From CAZXNF01 sp050741255 (lineage in GTDB: Bacteria > Pseudomonadota > Gammaproteobacteria > Burkholderiales > SG8-41): a stretch of 22,096 bases of DNA. Each line of letters opens with the position of its first letter. The stretch's first letter is position 1. The notes under the pieces are model-generated. The model did no database searches, had not been told where the DNA came from, and saw nothing but the letters and a program-made list of their open reading frames with translations. Made by a program: the position numbers and the translations under genes. The stretch covers positions 1 through 22,096 of the forward strand of contig JBOIEQ010000065.1 of NCBI GenBank assembly GCA_050741255.1. The letters are read 5' to 3'. Positions 13,925 to 21,615 of the stretch are shown here, in pieces.

Positions 13925-14761
13925 TTACCGCGCGACAGGCCGCGCGGGATCGGCGCACCACTCGCTCCACGAGCCGGGGTAGAGGCGGGAGCCGGTCAGC
14001 CCCGCGGCTTCCATCGCCAGCAGGTTGTGGCAGGCGGTGACCCCGGAGCCGCACTGCTGCACGACCTGCGCGGCGTTCGTGCCGCCGAGCAGTGTCGCGA
14101 ATTCCGCGCGCAGGGCCGCCGCCGGCTTGAAGCGGCCGTCGGCGGCGAGGTTGTCCCTGAAGAAGCGGTTGACTGCGCCGGGGATGTGTCCGCCCACCGG
14201 ATCGAGCGTTTCGTTTTCGCCGCGGAAACGATCGTGCGCACGGGCATCGATCAAACGCATCTCGCCGTCGTCGAGGTGCGCGGCGACAAAGGCGGCGTCC
14301 ACGGCCAGCGGCCGCGGCGTGCCGGTGAAGCGCGCGGGCCGCGGGGCGGACGCGGCCGCCGTCACCGGATATCCGGCCTGTTGCCAGGCGCCGAGCCCGC
14401 CGTCGAGCACGGTAACGGCGTCGTGTCCGACCCAGCGCAGCATCCACCACAGGCGCGAGGCATAGACCCCGCCGTGTGCGTCGTAGGCGACGGCCTGCAT
14501 GCCGCTCGCGAGCCCCAGCGCACCGAGACGCGCGCAGAACACCTGCGGATCGGGCAAGGGATGACGGCCGTTGGCGCCCGTTCTCGCGGCGGACAGGTCG
14601 TCGTCGAGGTGCAGGAAATGCGCGCCGGGGATATGCGCCTGCGCGTAGGCGCGGCGGCCCGCGCCGGTGTCGGCGAGATCGTGCCGGCAGTCGAACACGA
14701 TCCACTGCGGGTCGTTCGCGTGCGCCGCGAGTTCGGCGGCGCTGATCAGCGTCTTGTGCAT
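13925..14761 (-). CDS. sseA: 3-mercaptopyruvate/thiosulfate sulfurtransferase (tandem rhodanese)
   Basis: This enzyme transfers the sulfane sulfur of 3-mercaptopyruvate (or thiosulfate) to a thiol acceptor through a cysteine persulfide. It has 278 residues in two rhodanese domains. The N-terminal one, about 1-135, is inactive, with the structural motifs FDCRHDL, HIPGAHFLHLDDDLS and LDGGLGAW. The C-terminal one has RLIDARAHDRFRGE, HIPGAVN and the active-site loop CGSGVTA beginning at Cys237. CGSGVTA is the loop of 3-mercaptopyruvate sulfurtransferases, while classic rhodaneses have CRKGVTA-type loops. The ATG at 14761 lies 8 bases after the stop of the Rieske gene, so the two form an operon. 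Together with the sulfide dehydrogenase genes it fits an organism with active sulfur metabolism. Confidence 0.92.
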   Translation of the reverse strand: MHKTLISAAELAAHANDPQWIVFDCRHDLADTGAGRRAYAQAHIPGAHFLHLDDDLSAARTGANGRHPLPDPQVFCARLGALGLASGMQAVAYDAHGGVYASRLWWMLRWVGHDAVTVLDGGLGAWQQAGYPVTAAASAPRPARFTGTPRPLAVDAAFVAAHLDDGEMRLIDARAHDRFRGENETLDPVGGHIPGAVNRFFRDNLAADGRFKPAAALRAEFATLLGGTNAAQVVQQCGSGVTACHNLLAMEAAGLTGSRLYPGSWSEWCADPARPVAR

Positions 14762-14769
14762 CCCGCCCG

Positions 14770-15888
14770 TTACAGGTGCGGGGCCAGTTCGCGCCGCAGG
14801 AACTCGTGGAAGTGGCGCAGACCGTCTTCGAGCGGCGACTGGTAAGGGCCGGTCTCGTTGCGGCCCTGCGCGAGGAGCGCACGGCGGCCCTCGGTCATGC
14901 GCAGGCAGATCTCCGCGTCTTCCACGGCGGTCTCGTGGTACGCGGCCTGCTCGGCCTCGACGAACTCGCGCTCGAACAGCGCGATCTCCTCGGGATAATA
15001 GAACTCGACGATGTTGCTGCAGGCTTCCGGGCCGCGCGGCACGATGGTGCTGACGACCAGCACGTGTGGATACCACTCGACCATCACGTTGGGGAAGTAG
15101 GTGAGCCAGATCGCGCCGTGCGGCGGGGTGCGACCTTCGCCATGGCGCAGCACAACGTCGTGCCACTTGGCGTAGACCGGCGAACCCGGCTTCGCGAGGC
15201 CGCGCTTCACGCCGCAGGTCTGCACGCTGTACCACGCACCGAACTCCCAGCGCAGGTCGGCGACGTCGACGAACTGGCCGAGCCCGGGATGGAAGGGCTC
15301 GACGTGATAGTCCTCGAGGTAGACCTCGATGAAGGTCTTCCAGTTGCAGGCGTATTCCTCGACGGTCACGCGGTCGAGCACGTGGCCGGAGAAGTCGAGA
15401 TCCTTCGCCACGCCCAGCGCGGCGAAATCCGCCGCCGGGTCGCGCGCGCCGGCGAACAGCAATCCGTTCCATTCCTTCAGCGGGGTGCGGGCGAGATCGA
15501 GACAGGGGTTTTGCGCGAAGTGCGGCGCGCCGAGCAACTTGCCGTCCAGGCCGTAGGTCCAGCGGTGCAGCGGGCACACGAGGTTCTGTGCGTTGCCGCG
15601 GCCCTTGAGGATCACCGCCTGGCGGTGGCGGCAGACGTTGGAGATGAGCTCGACGCCGTTGGCGTTGTGGACCAGCGCATGGGAGTGGCCGTTCCATTCC
15701 AGAGAACGGTAGTCGCCGGGATGGGGCGCCATCAGCGCGTGGCCCGCATAGCCGGGTCCGCGTTCGAACAGCAGGCGTTGTTCGAGGGCGTGGATCTGCG
15801 GATCGAAGTACCAGTGAACGGGGAGTTGCGGGGCGCTGGTTGCGAGCGCGGCGCTGCTGGCGGCGGGGACTGCGGCGAGGTTGGACAT
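14770..15888 (-). CDS. Rieske-type oxygenase alpha subunit (betaine/carnitine/choline monooxygenase-like)
   Basis: An oxygenase component with a Rieske [2Fe-2S] domain and a mononuclear iron domain; a separate reductase, not seen here, would supply electrons. Cys86-x-His88 and Cys105-xx-His108 are the Rieske ligands. In the catalytic domain NWKTFIEVYLEDYHVEPFH gives His195 and His200 as iron ligands. The bridging position three residues before His195 is Glu192 where aromatic-ring dioxygenases have Asp, as described for carnitine monooxygenase CntA. The C-terminal pattern VEDAEIC...GPYQSPLEDGLRHFHEFLRREL also resembles the quaternary-amine demethylase group. The substrate cannot be named. The start at 15888 gives a normal 372 residues; a second ATG at 16113 would add 75 unconserved residues. 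No strong ribosome-binding site is seen at either. It is followed by the sulfurtransferase gene. Confidence 0.88.
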   Translation of the reverse strand: MSNLAAVPAASSAALATSAPQLPVHWYFDPQIHALEQRLLFERGPGYAGHALMAPHPGDYRSLEWNGHSHALVHNANGVELISNVCRHRQAVILKGRGNAQNLVCPLHRWTYGLDGKLLGAPHFAQNPCLDLARTPLKEWNGLLFAGARDPAADFAALGVAKDLDFSGHVLDRVTVEEYACNWKTFIEVYLEDYHVEPFHPGLGQFVDVADLRWEFGAWYSVQTCGVKRGLAKPGSPVYAKWHDVVLRHGEGRTPPHGAIWLTYFPNVMVEWYPHVLVVSTIVPRGPEACSNIVEFYYPEEIALFEREFVEAEQAAYHETAVEDAEICLRMTEGRRALLAQGRNETGPYQSPLEDGLRHFHEFLRRELAPHL

Positions 15889-16213
15889 GCGCGTGCGGGC
15901 CGGGGCGTTCAGCCCCTGCAACTGTCGGGTTGGTCCATGCGCCGGCGGCGCGCGGGCAGAGCGTTCATGGTGGACAGAGGGGGTTCGCAGGGGCGAAAAG
16001 AAAGGCGCGTATTTTCCCCTCGGCCCTCCGAAAAGGCAACGCGAACCGCGTACAGGACGGGAAATAGTGCGCGTAAGGTCATGTTCAGGCGGCCTAAACT
16101 TCAGGGTCTTCATGCGGCCAAAGCGTCAGCGTTCACTGACCCTCCCGCTGCCATCAGCGCTGCCGGTTCTCATCGGACCCGGGGTCTCACGGGGAGGTTC
16201 CAGGCGGGGCGGC
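15889..16213. other. Non-coding region upstream of the Rieske operon
   Basis: These 325 bases separate the Rieske gene from the end of the glycosyltransferase operon and must hold the Rieske promoter (minus strand). I see no convincing -35/-10 pair. There are two short dyads: GGGGC-N5-GCCCC at 15902-15916, and GTCAG-N6-CTGAC at 16125-16140. The second is 16 bases long and could be an operator. No small gene or RNA is supported. Confidence 0.5.
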
Positions 16214-16852
16214 TCAACCGGTGCTCCCCCATCCGGCGGGCGCTTCCCGTGCGAGCCGTGCGACATCCTCGGGGCGATCCACGTCCCACAGCACCGGCAA
16301 TTCGGCTGCCCGCAGACCGCAGGCGGCGATTCGCTCGCGCGTCTGCGCCAGTACGGAGGGCGTGCTCCAGGCGATGTCCGCAAACAGGACGGCCTGCGAC
16401 CGGCGCAGTCCGATGAGCGCGTAGCCGCCGTCCTCCGTCGGCGCCAGCACGACATCCGCGCCGCCCGTGAGGTGTTCCGCCGCTTCACGCAAGCGTGACG
16501 CGCAGAGCAACGGACAGTCGCTGCCGATGACGAGCGCGCAGGCGTGTTCCGCCAGCGCGCCCGAGAGCAGGGTGTGCATGCGCGCGCCGAGGTCGCCGTC
16601 GGGCTGGGCCACGAGTGACGCGCCGTAGCGCATTGCGCAGAAGCGCAGGAAGGGATGATCGACGCCGGGCGCGCCGGCGAGTATGACCGGTCCGACGTGC
16701 GCGGCGCAGGCCTGCGCGAGCGTGTGCTTCAGCAGCCGCGCCGCGAGCGCCGCGGCGCCCTCCGCGCCCAGCGCGGGGATGAGGCGTGTCTTCACCGCGC
16801 CGGGATCGGGCGCTTTCGCCATCACGATGACGGCGCAGCGGGCAATGTTCAT
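16214..16852 (-). CDS. TIGR04282/DUF2064-type glycosyltransferase
   Basis: A 212-residue nucleotide-sugar transferase-like protein of the GT-A fold. MNIARCAVIVMAKAPDPGAVKTRL at the N-terminus is the nucleotide-binding start of the family; VIGSDCPLL near 108-116 holds the DxD-like Asp; and PTEDGGYALIGL near 137-148 is its best-conserved segment. Homologues are often named arsenosugar biosynthesis glycosyltransferase because some sit beside the radical SAM enzyme ArsS. No ArsS or ArsM is present in this window, so that role should not be assumed. The ATG at 16852 overlaps the stop of the next glycosyltransferase gene (ATGA), making it the last gene of a six-gene operon. Confidence 0.88.
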   Translation of the reverse strand: MNIARCAVIVMAKAPDPGAVKTRLIPALGAEGAAALAARLLKHTLAQACAAHVGPVILAGAPGVDHPFLRFCAMRYGASLVAQPDGDLGARMHTLLSGALAEHACALVIGSDCPLLCASRLREAAEHLTGGADVVLAPTEDGGYALIGLRRSQAVLFADIAWSTPSVLAQTRERIAACGLRAAELPVLWDVDRPEDVARLAREAPAGWGSTG

Positions 16853-17538
16853 TGGTAGCGCGCTGCGAGTACGGCAGGATCGGCGCCGCGCCACCACGCC
16901 CAGCGCAGACGCCACATGAGCAGGACCGTGCGCCACACGCCGCGCTGCTCCCACCGACGGCCTGCCGTGACGAGGCGTTCGCGCAGGCAGGCGGGCGGAC
17001 TCTGCGCGCGCAGTGTTCGCGACAACGCGAGGTCTTCCATCAGGGGCAGGTCCGCGTAGCCGCCGGCGCAGTCGAACAACGCGCGGTCCACGAACAGGCC
17101 CTGGTCGCCGGTCGCCATGCCGGTCAGCCGCGACCGCAGGTTCATGCACCAGGCGATCACGGGCAGCAGGGGGTGATGGCCCGCGATGCGGACATCGAAG
17201 CGGCCCCAGCGCGCGCCGTCCGCGAGGGCATTGCGGATGGCGGCATCGAAATCGGGTGGCACGAGGGTGTCGGCGTGCAGAAACAACAGCACCGCGCCGC
17301 GTGCCGCGGCAGCGCCGGCATTCATCTGGCGCGCCCGCCCGCGCGGCGCGCTGATGACGCGGTCGGCGAGTGGCGTGGCACGAGCGATGGTCGCATCGGC
17401 GCTGCCGCCATCGGCCACGATGATCTCGACGCCGCGCGCGCGGGCGGGATTCAGTGCGCGCAGCGTGGTTTCGATGGCTTCCGCCTCGTTCAACGCCGGC
17501 ACGACGACCGAGAGTGCGGTTTTCTCCTCACCCCTCAC
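16849..17538 (-). CDS. TIGR04283-type family 2 glycosyltransferase
   Basis: A 229-residue family 2 glycosyltransferase. The motifs run in the expected order: LSVVVPALNEAEAI (about 9-22), IIVADGGSADAT (39-50), GRARQMNAGAAAARG (66-80), LLFLHADTLVPPDF (84-97) with the HADT metal/nucleotide motif, and ATGDQGLFVDR near 142-152. No membrane spans are clear apart from a Trp-rich C-terminal amphipathic stretch. The GTG start at 17538 is the first start codon after an in-frame TGA and has GAGG just upstream, within a short direct repeat. It is 10 bases from the DUF547 stop and overlaps the TIGR04282 gene. The acceptor is unknown, and the common arsenosugar label is not supported by the surroundings. 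Confidence 0.9.
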   Translation of the reverse strand: MRGEEKTALSVVVPALNEAEAIETTLRALNPARARGVEIIVADGGSADATIARATPLADRVISAPRGRARQMNAGAAAARGAVLLFLHADTLVPPDFDAAIRNALADGARWGRFDVRIAGHHPLLPVIAWCMNLRSRLTGMATGDQGLFVDRALFDCAGGYADLPLMEDLALSRTLRAQSPPACLRERLVTAGRRWEQRGVWRTVLLMWRLRWAWWRGADPAVLAARYQ

Positions 17539-17552
17539 GCCTCACCCCTCAC
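17527..17552. repeat. Short direct repeat at the DUF547/glycosyltransferase junction
   Basis: CTCACCCCTCAC occurs at 17527-17538 and again at 17541-17552. On the minus strand the copies give GTGAGGGGTGAG twice. One copy overlaps the DUF547 stop codon and supplies the ribosome-binding GAGG; the other holds the GTG start of the next gene. Confidence 0.7.
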
Positions 17553-18382
17553 CGTCGCACGTCATTCAGCGACCAGTCGTATTCGAGGAAGGTCAGCGGC
17601 GCTTTGCCCTCGGTGACCCGCTGGCGGCCGTCCGGGCTGTCCGCAAGCAGCATGCCATAGCGCGCAAAGTACGCCTCGCGGGAGGCGATGGGTGCGGTTT
17701 TGCCGTCGACGCCGCGATAGCCCGACTGCCAGTCTTCCTTGAACCAATCGTAGATCTTCGACACTTCCAGGCGGCCGTGATCGGGGTGGTAGCGGTTGCG
17801 CGTGCGGTCCGACAGAAAACGGCGCGTCTGTTCCTCGAGCTGCGCGTCGAGGCGGTCCGCGACGTAGGCCTCCTCGCGCAGCATGGGGCAGCCGATGGAG
17901 GCGCAGTTCACCGCGTGGTGTACGCGTGGCTCATCGTAGGCGCCGGGTTTGCGCAGCCGCTCGTGCTCGACCTGGTCGAGCGTGGAGGGCTGCCCCAGCA
18001 GCGTGAAGAACCTGTCCTTCCACGGATTGCCGAATACCGTGCCGAAGTCGCGGATCGACTTGAGATGCGGGTAGCGGGTGAGGATTTTCTCGACGGTGTA
18101 CGCGTTGTAGGCATTGATCAGGAAAGCCATCTGCTGCGGCTTGCTCCACGCCCCGAACTCCGTCGCGGTGACACCGGACAGGGCGCTGAGGTAGGCCTTG
18201 AGCGCCGCACGGTCCTGCGCGAACGCCGTGTAGTTCACCTGGCTCGCCTTGCCGCCGTCCACCAGCACGACGTGCTTCTTCAGCAGCGCCGCCCACGCGG
18301 CGTGGGTGTGATCGAACTGCGCCCATGCGGGAGCGGCCGCGCAGAGGGTCGCCAGGAGCAGGGCGGTGAGCGCCGATTTCAC
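17549..18382 (-). CDS. DUF547 domain exported protein
   Basis: A 277-residue DUF547 protein of unknown function. It begins at GTG (18382) with a clear signal peptide: KSALTALLLATLCAAAPAWA, then Gln22. Family landmarks are VNYTAF (about 49-54), MAFLINAYNAYTVEKIL near 85-101, and the conserved cysteine motif NCASIGCPML near 158-167. LEVSKIYDWFKEDW and the C-terminal FLEYDWSLND are also typical. It probably acts in the periplasm. It lies 12 bases after the TVP38-oxidoreductase gene and 10 bases before the glycosyltransferase gene, and this order suggests a shared envelope-related role; what the family does chemically is not established to my knowledge. Confidence 0.9.
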   Translation of the reverse strand: MKSALTALLLATLCAAAPAWAQFDHTHAAWAALLKKHVVLVDGGKASQVNYTAFAQDRAALKAYLSALSGVTATEFGAWSKPQQMAFLINAYNAYTVEKILTRYPHLKSIRDFGTVFGNPWKDRFFTLLGQPSTLDQVEHERLRKPGAYDEPRVHHAVNCASIGCPMLREEAYVADRLDAQLEEQTRRFLSDRTRNRYHPDHGRLEVSKIYDWFKEDWQSGYRGVDGKTAPIASREAYFARYGMLLADSPDGRQRVTEGKAPLTFLEYDWSLNDVRR

Positions 18383-18394
18383 GCGTGCTTCCGC

Positions 18395-20620
18395 TCAGTG
18401 CGCTGTTTTGTCCGGCGGCATGGACGTGGGGGGCGCCTTGTCCGTCAGCAGCGCCGGCAGTGCGCCGAGCACGTCGCCGAGTCCCGCTTCGCCGCGCCGC
18501 CACGCCTGATACGCCGCCAGGAAAGTCATCTGGCCGCGCGTCACCTGCCCGCGCTTCCAGACCCCTGCGGCGTACTTGTTGGCCTCCGCGAGGGTGGGAT
18601 AGGTGTGGATGGTGCCGAGGATCTTGTTCAGGCCGAAGCCGTGGCGCATGGCGGCGACGAATTCCACCAGCAGGTCGCCCGCATGCTCGCCGACGATGGT
18701 GCAGCCGAGGATCTTGTCGGTGCCCGGCCGGGTCAGCACCTTCACGAAGCCGTGGGCGGCTTCATCCGCGATCGCGCGATCGAGGTCGTCGATGTTGTAA
18801 CGGGAAACCGTGTGCGGAATGTTCTTCTCCCGCGCCTCCTGCTCATTGAGGCCCACGCGTGCGACTTCCGGGTCGGTGAAGGTGCACCACGGGATTACCG
18901 ACCAGTCGACGCGGAACTTGCGAAAGCGGCCGAACAGCGCGTTGACCGCCGCGTACCAGGCCATGTGCGCAGCCGTGTGCGTGAACTGGTAGGGCCCGGC
19001 CACGTCGCCGCAGGCGTAGATGTTGGGATACAGCGTTTCGAGGTAGTCGTTGGTCGCCACCGTGCGTGCAGGTGTGGTCGGGATGCCCAGGGCCTCCAGG
19101 CCGTAGCCCTGGGTGTTCGCCACGCGGCCGACGGCGCACAGGATTTCGTCGAAGGGGATGCGCTGGTCCTGACCGGCGTGTTCCACGACCAGGAATTTGC
19201 CGCCGTTCTCGACGATCACCGCCTTTGCCTTGTGGCCCACCCGCACATCGATGCCCTCGGCGCGGAATTGCTCCGCGACCAGCGCCGAGACTTCCGGGTC
19301 TTCGCGCAGCAGGAGGCGGGGCGCCATTTCCACCTGGGTCACCTGTGAACCCAGTCGCGCGAAGCATTGCGCGAGTTCAGAGCCGATCGGTCCGCCGCCC
19401 AGCACGACCAGCCGTTGCGGCAGCACGCGCAAGTCCCAGAGGGTCTCGGAGGTGAGCGGCTGGCATTCGGCGAGGCCCGGAATGGGCGGGATGAACGGCC
19501 GCGCGCCGGCGGCGATCACGATGTTCCGGGTGGTGACGCTGCGCGTGCCCTGCGCAGTGGTCACGTCCACCTGCCACGGCGAGACGATCTTCGCCTCGCC
19601 CTCGACGCAGTCCACGCCCAGCGCGCGGTAGCGTTCGGCGGAATCGTGCGGTGCTATGGTTTTGACCACCCGCTGCACGCGTTCCATCACGTCCGCGAAA
19701 TCGAATTCGACGGTGGCGGATTGCAGGCCCAGTGACTTTGCCTGCCGGGCCTGCGCCAGAAACTTCGCCGTGCGGATCAGCGCCTTGGACGGCACGCAGC
19801 CGGTATGGAGGCAATCGCCGCCCATGCGATGCTTCTCGATGAGCGTGACCTTCGCCTTCACGGCGGCGGCGATGTAGGCCGTGACCAGCCCGGCGGAACC
19901 CGCGCCGATCACCACCACGTTGCGGTCGTAGCGCGCGGGCCGTGGCCAGCGGGCGTAGACCTTGCGGGCCTTGAGGGTGTCGAGCGCCTTCTTGGCGATC
20001 AGCGGGAAGAGGCCCAGCAGCGCGAGGGCCACGACCAGTCCGGCGGATACCTGGAAGGCGCCGAGCTGGGTGCCGGCGTAGACGTAGACCAGGGTGCCCG
20101 CCAGCATGCCGACCTGGCTGACCCAGAAGTAGGTCCAGGTGCGGATGGCCGTCAGCCCCATCAGCAGGTTGATCGCGAAGAACGGAAAGAGCGGCACCAG
20201 CCGCAGGGCGAACAGGTAGAACGCCCCCTCGCGCGCCACGCCGTCGTTGATCGTCTTCAGCTTGTCGCCGAACCGGGCCTGCACCGCATCGCGCAGCAGG
20301 AAGCGCGAGATCAGAAAGGCGAGTGTGGCGCCGAGCGTGGACGCGAAGGACACGATGACGGCGCCCCACAGCAGGCCGAACAGCGCGCCGGCCACCAGCG
20401 TGAGGATCGCGGCGCCCGGCAGGGAAAGTCCCGTCACCACCACGTATACGAGGAAGAAAAGACCGCCGGCGAACAGCGGCTGCGCCTGGACCTGCGCGGT
20501 GATCGCCGCCTGTTGCGCGCGGAAGGCCTCCAGCGACAGGTGCTGATGCAGGCCGAAGCCGAAAAACGCGGCGATGGCGGCCGCGAGGACAACCAGCACC
20601 AGCAGTCTGGTCTTGTTCAC
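18395..20620 (-). CDS. TVP38/TMEM64 (DedA-like) membrane domain fused to a MerA-like disulfide oxidoreductase
   Basis: A 741-residue two-part protein. Residues 1-210 form a TVP38/TMEM64 (SNARE-associated/VTT) membrane domain with about five spans and the family segment LPGAAILTLVAGALFG near 67-82, plus FALRLVPLFPFFAINL near 137-152. Residues 233-741 form a class I pyridine nucleotide-disulfide oxidoreductase: FAD GAGSAG (239-244), redox pair Cys270/Cys275 (GGDCLHTGCVPSKAL), NAD motif VVLGGGPIGSELAQ, and FAD contact IYACGDVAGPYQFTH. Near the C-terminus HTYPTLAE (672-679) has Tyr674 where lipoamide and glutathione reductases have the catalytic His. There is no N-terminal HMA domain and no C-terminal Cys pair, so mercuric reductase activity is unlikely. 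The GTG start at 20620 overlaps the upstream stop (GTGA). Its physiological electron acceptor is unknown. Confidence 0.9.
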   Translation of the reverse strand: MNKTRLLVLVVLAAAIAAFFGFGLHQHLSLEAFRAQQAAITAQVQAQPLFAGGLFFLVYVVVTGLSLPGAAILTLVAGALFGLLWGAVIVSFASTLGATLAFLISRFLLRDAVQARFGDKLKTINDGVAREGAFYLFALRLVPLFPFFAINLLMGLTAIRTWTYFWVSQVGMLAGTLVYVYAGTQLGAFQVSAGLVVALALLGLFPLIAKKALDTLKARKVYARWPRPARYDRNVVVIGAGSAGLVTAYIAAAVKAKVTLIEKHRMGGDCLHTGCVPSKALIRTAKFLAQARQAKSLGLQSATVEFDFADVMERVQRVVKTIAPHDSAERYRALGVDCVEGEAKIVSPWQVDVTTAQGTRSVTTRNIVIAAGARPFIPPIPGLAECQPLTSETLWDLRVLPQRLVVLGGGPIGSELAQCFARLGSQVTQVEMAPRLLLREDPEVSALVAEQFRAEGIDVRVGHKAKAVIVENGGKFLVVEHAGQDQRIPFDEILCAVGRVANTQGYGLEALGIPTTPARTVATNDYLETLYPNIYACGDVAGPYQFTHTAAHMAWYAAVNALFGRFRKFRVDWSVIPWCTFTDPEVARVGLNEQEAREKNIPHTVSRYNIDDLDRAIADEAAHGFVKVLTRPGTDKILGCTIVGEHAGDLLVEFVAAMRHGFGLNKILGTIHTYPTLAEANKYAAGVWKRGQVTRGQMTFLAAYQAWRRGEAGLGDVLGALPALLTDKAPPTSMPPDKTAH

Positions 20621-21615
20621 GGGGTCTCCGCGGCGGTCGAACGCCGTGTACGGGGCGCCTGCGGCACCGGTTCGAACCCGTCGCGCGTTGCCTGCGCGAT
20701 CGCATACGCGGGACCGCGCACGATGCGTTCGCGGTAAGACAGCGCCGCGGGCGAACCGGCTGGCCACTGCCGGTCGAAGCCGCGCAGGAAGGTGGGCGCG
20801 TCATAGTGCAGCGGCAGGGCTTCGACAGCCACGCCGTCCAGCGTGGCCCGGTACAGTGCGTCCGGCGCCGGTGTGTGCGCGATACGGGTGAATACCCCGT
20901 GCGTCGTCCCGGCGAAATTGGGCATGCCGGCGGCGCCGTTGTTGATGAGCGCGCAGCGTCCGGCGCGCGCGCTGATGAGCGTCGCGACCGGCAGGCAGGT
21001 GTGGCTGGAGGCGGTCACGCGCAGATCGTTGGCTTCGAAGTCGGCGGCCAGTGCGGCGCGTGCGGCGGGCGTCGCGAGATTCTCCTGGGCGTAGCGCCAG
21101 CCGGCGAGCGAGGCGGTGTCGCCATGTACGATGCCGACGCGGAGACCGCCCACCGTCGCGACCAGCGTCGCCGGCAGGGCGGCGAGCGTGCCGCGCGCCG
21201 CGGGATGCCGTCGCGCCGTCGCGGCGAGCGTCGTCATAATCCGGTTCGAGCGTTCCACCTCCGCATCGCCCACCCATGCCGGGTAGCCACACCCGCACCC
21301 CGCGCCGCGGTCCTCGTGCGCGAGTTCGGTTTCGACGTTGCCGCGCAATGCCGTGTGGCGCAGCACGCTGGCCTGCACGCGGGCAAAAGTGTCCGGATCG
21401 GCGTCGAACCAGTGGAAATCGCCGTTGAAGACGATGCGTGGCGGCACCGGCTCGCGGGCGGCCCGCGCGAGGAGCGCTTCGAGCGCGGGGGCATTGCCGT
21501 AGAGCCCGCCGACGACGTACAGGGTATCCGCCGTGAACGCGGGCGCGCCGGCGAGCGCGCCGGGCGGCGTGCCGTAATCGGCGGGGCAGGCGCGGCCCGG
21601 CGCGGCAGCGTTCAC
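20617..21615 (-). CDS. Metallophosphoesterase-like protein with degenerate first motif
   Basis: A 332-residue protein with the calcineurin-like phosphoesterase layout. NGDFHWFD (64-71) is motif II; RGNVETE (91-97) is motif III with Val in place of the usual His; GIVHGD (161-166) and SSHTCLP (203-209) are the late His motifs. Motif I, normally D-x-H-G-N, reads GGLYGN (36-41), so both metal ligands are gone. A single-metal or inactive enzyme is therefore possible. A Cys-rich GAGCGCG loop lies at about 105-111. The GTG start at 21615 overlaps the stop of the transporter gene and the stop overlaps the TVP38 fusion start (GTGA at both ends), so it is tightly coupled in the operon. No signal peptide is present. 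The substrate is unknown. Confidence 0.78.
   Translation of the reverse strand: MNAAAPGRACPADYGTPPGALAGAPAFTADTLYVVGGLYGNAPALEALLARAAREPVPPRIVFNGDFHWFDADPDTFARVQASVLRHTALRGNVETELAHEDRGAGCGCGYPAWVGDAEVERSNRIMTTLAATARRHPAARGTLAALPATLVATVGGLRVGIVHGDTASLAGWRYAQENLATPAARAALAADFEANDLRVTASSHTCLPVATLISARAGRCALINNGAAGMPNFAGTTHGVFTRIAHTPAPDALYRATLDGVAVEALPLHYDAPTFLRGFDRQWPAGSPAALSYRERIVRGPAYAIAQATRDGFEPVPQAPRTRRSTAAETP

Noticed and set aside
17186..19348. 720-codon open frame on the plus strand
   Set aside because: It lies antisense to the glycosyltransferase, DUF547 and oxidoreductase genes, which all have clear motifs; length is explained by GC-rich third positions.
18395..20620. True mercuric reductase (merA)
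   Set aside because: No HMA domain, no C-terminal Cys pair and no mer genes nearby; only the general disulfide-oxidoreductase motifs are shared.
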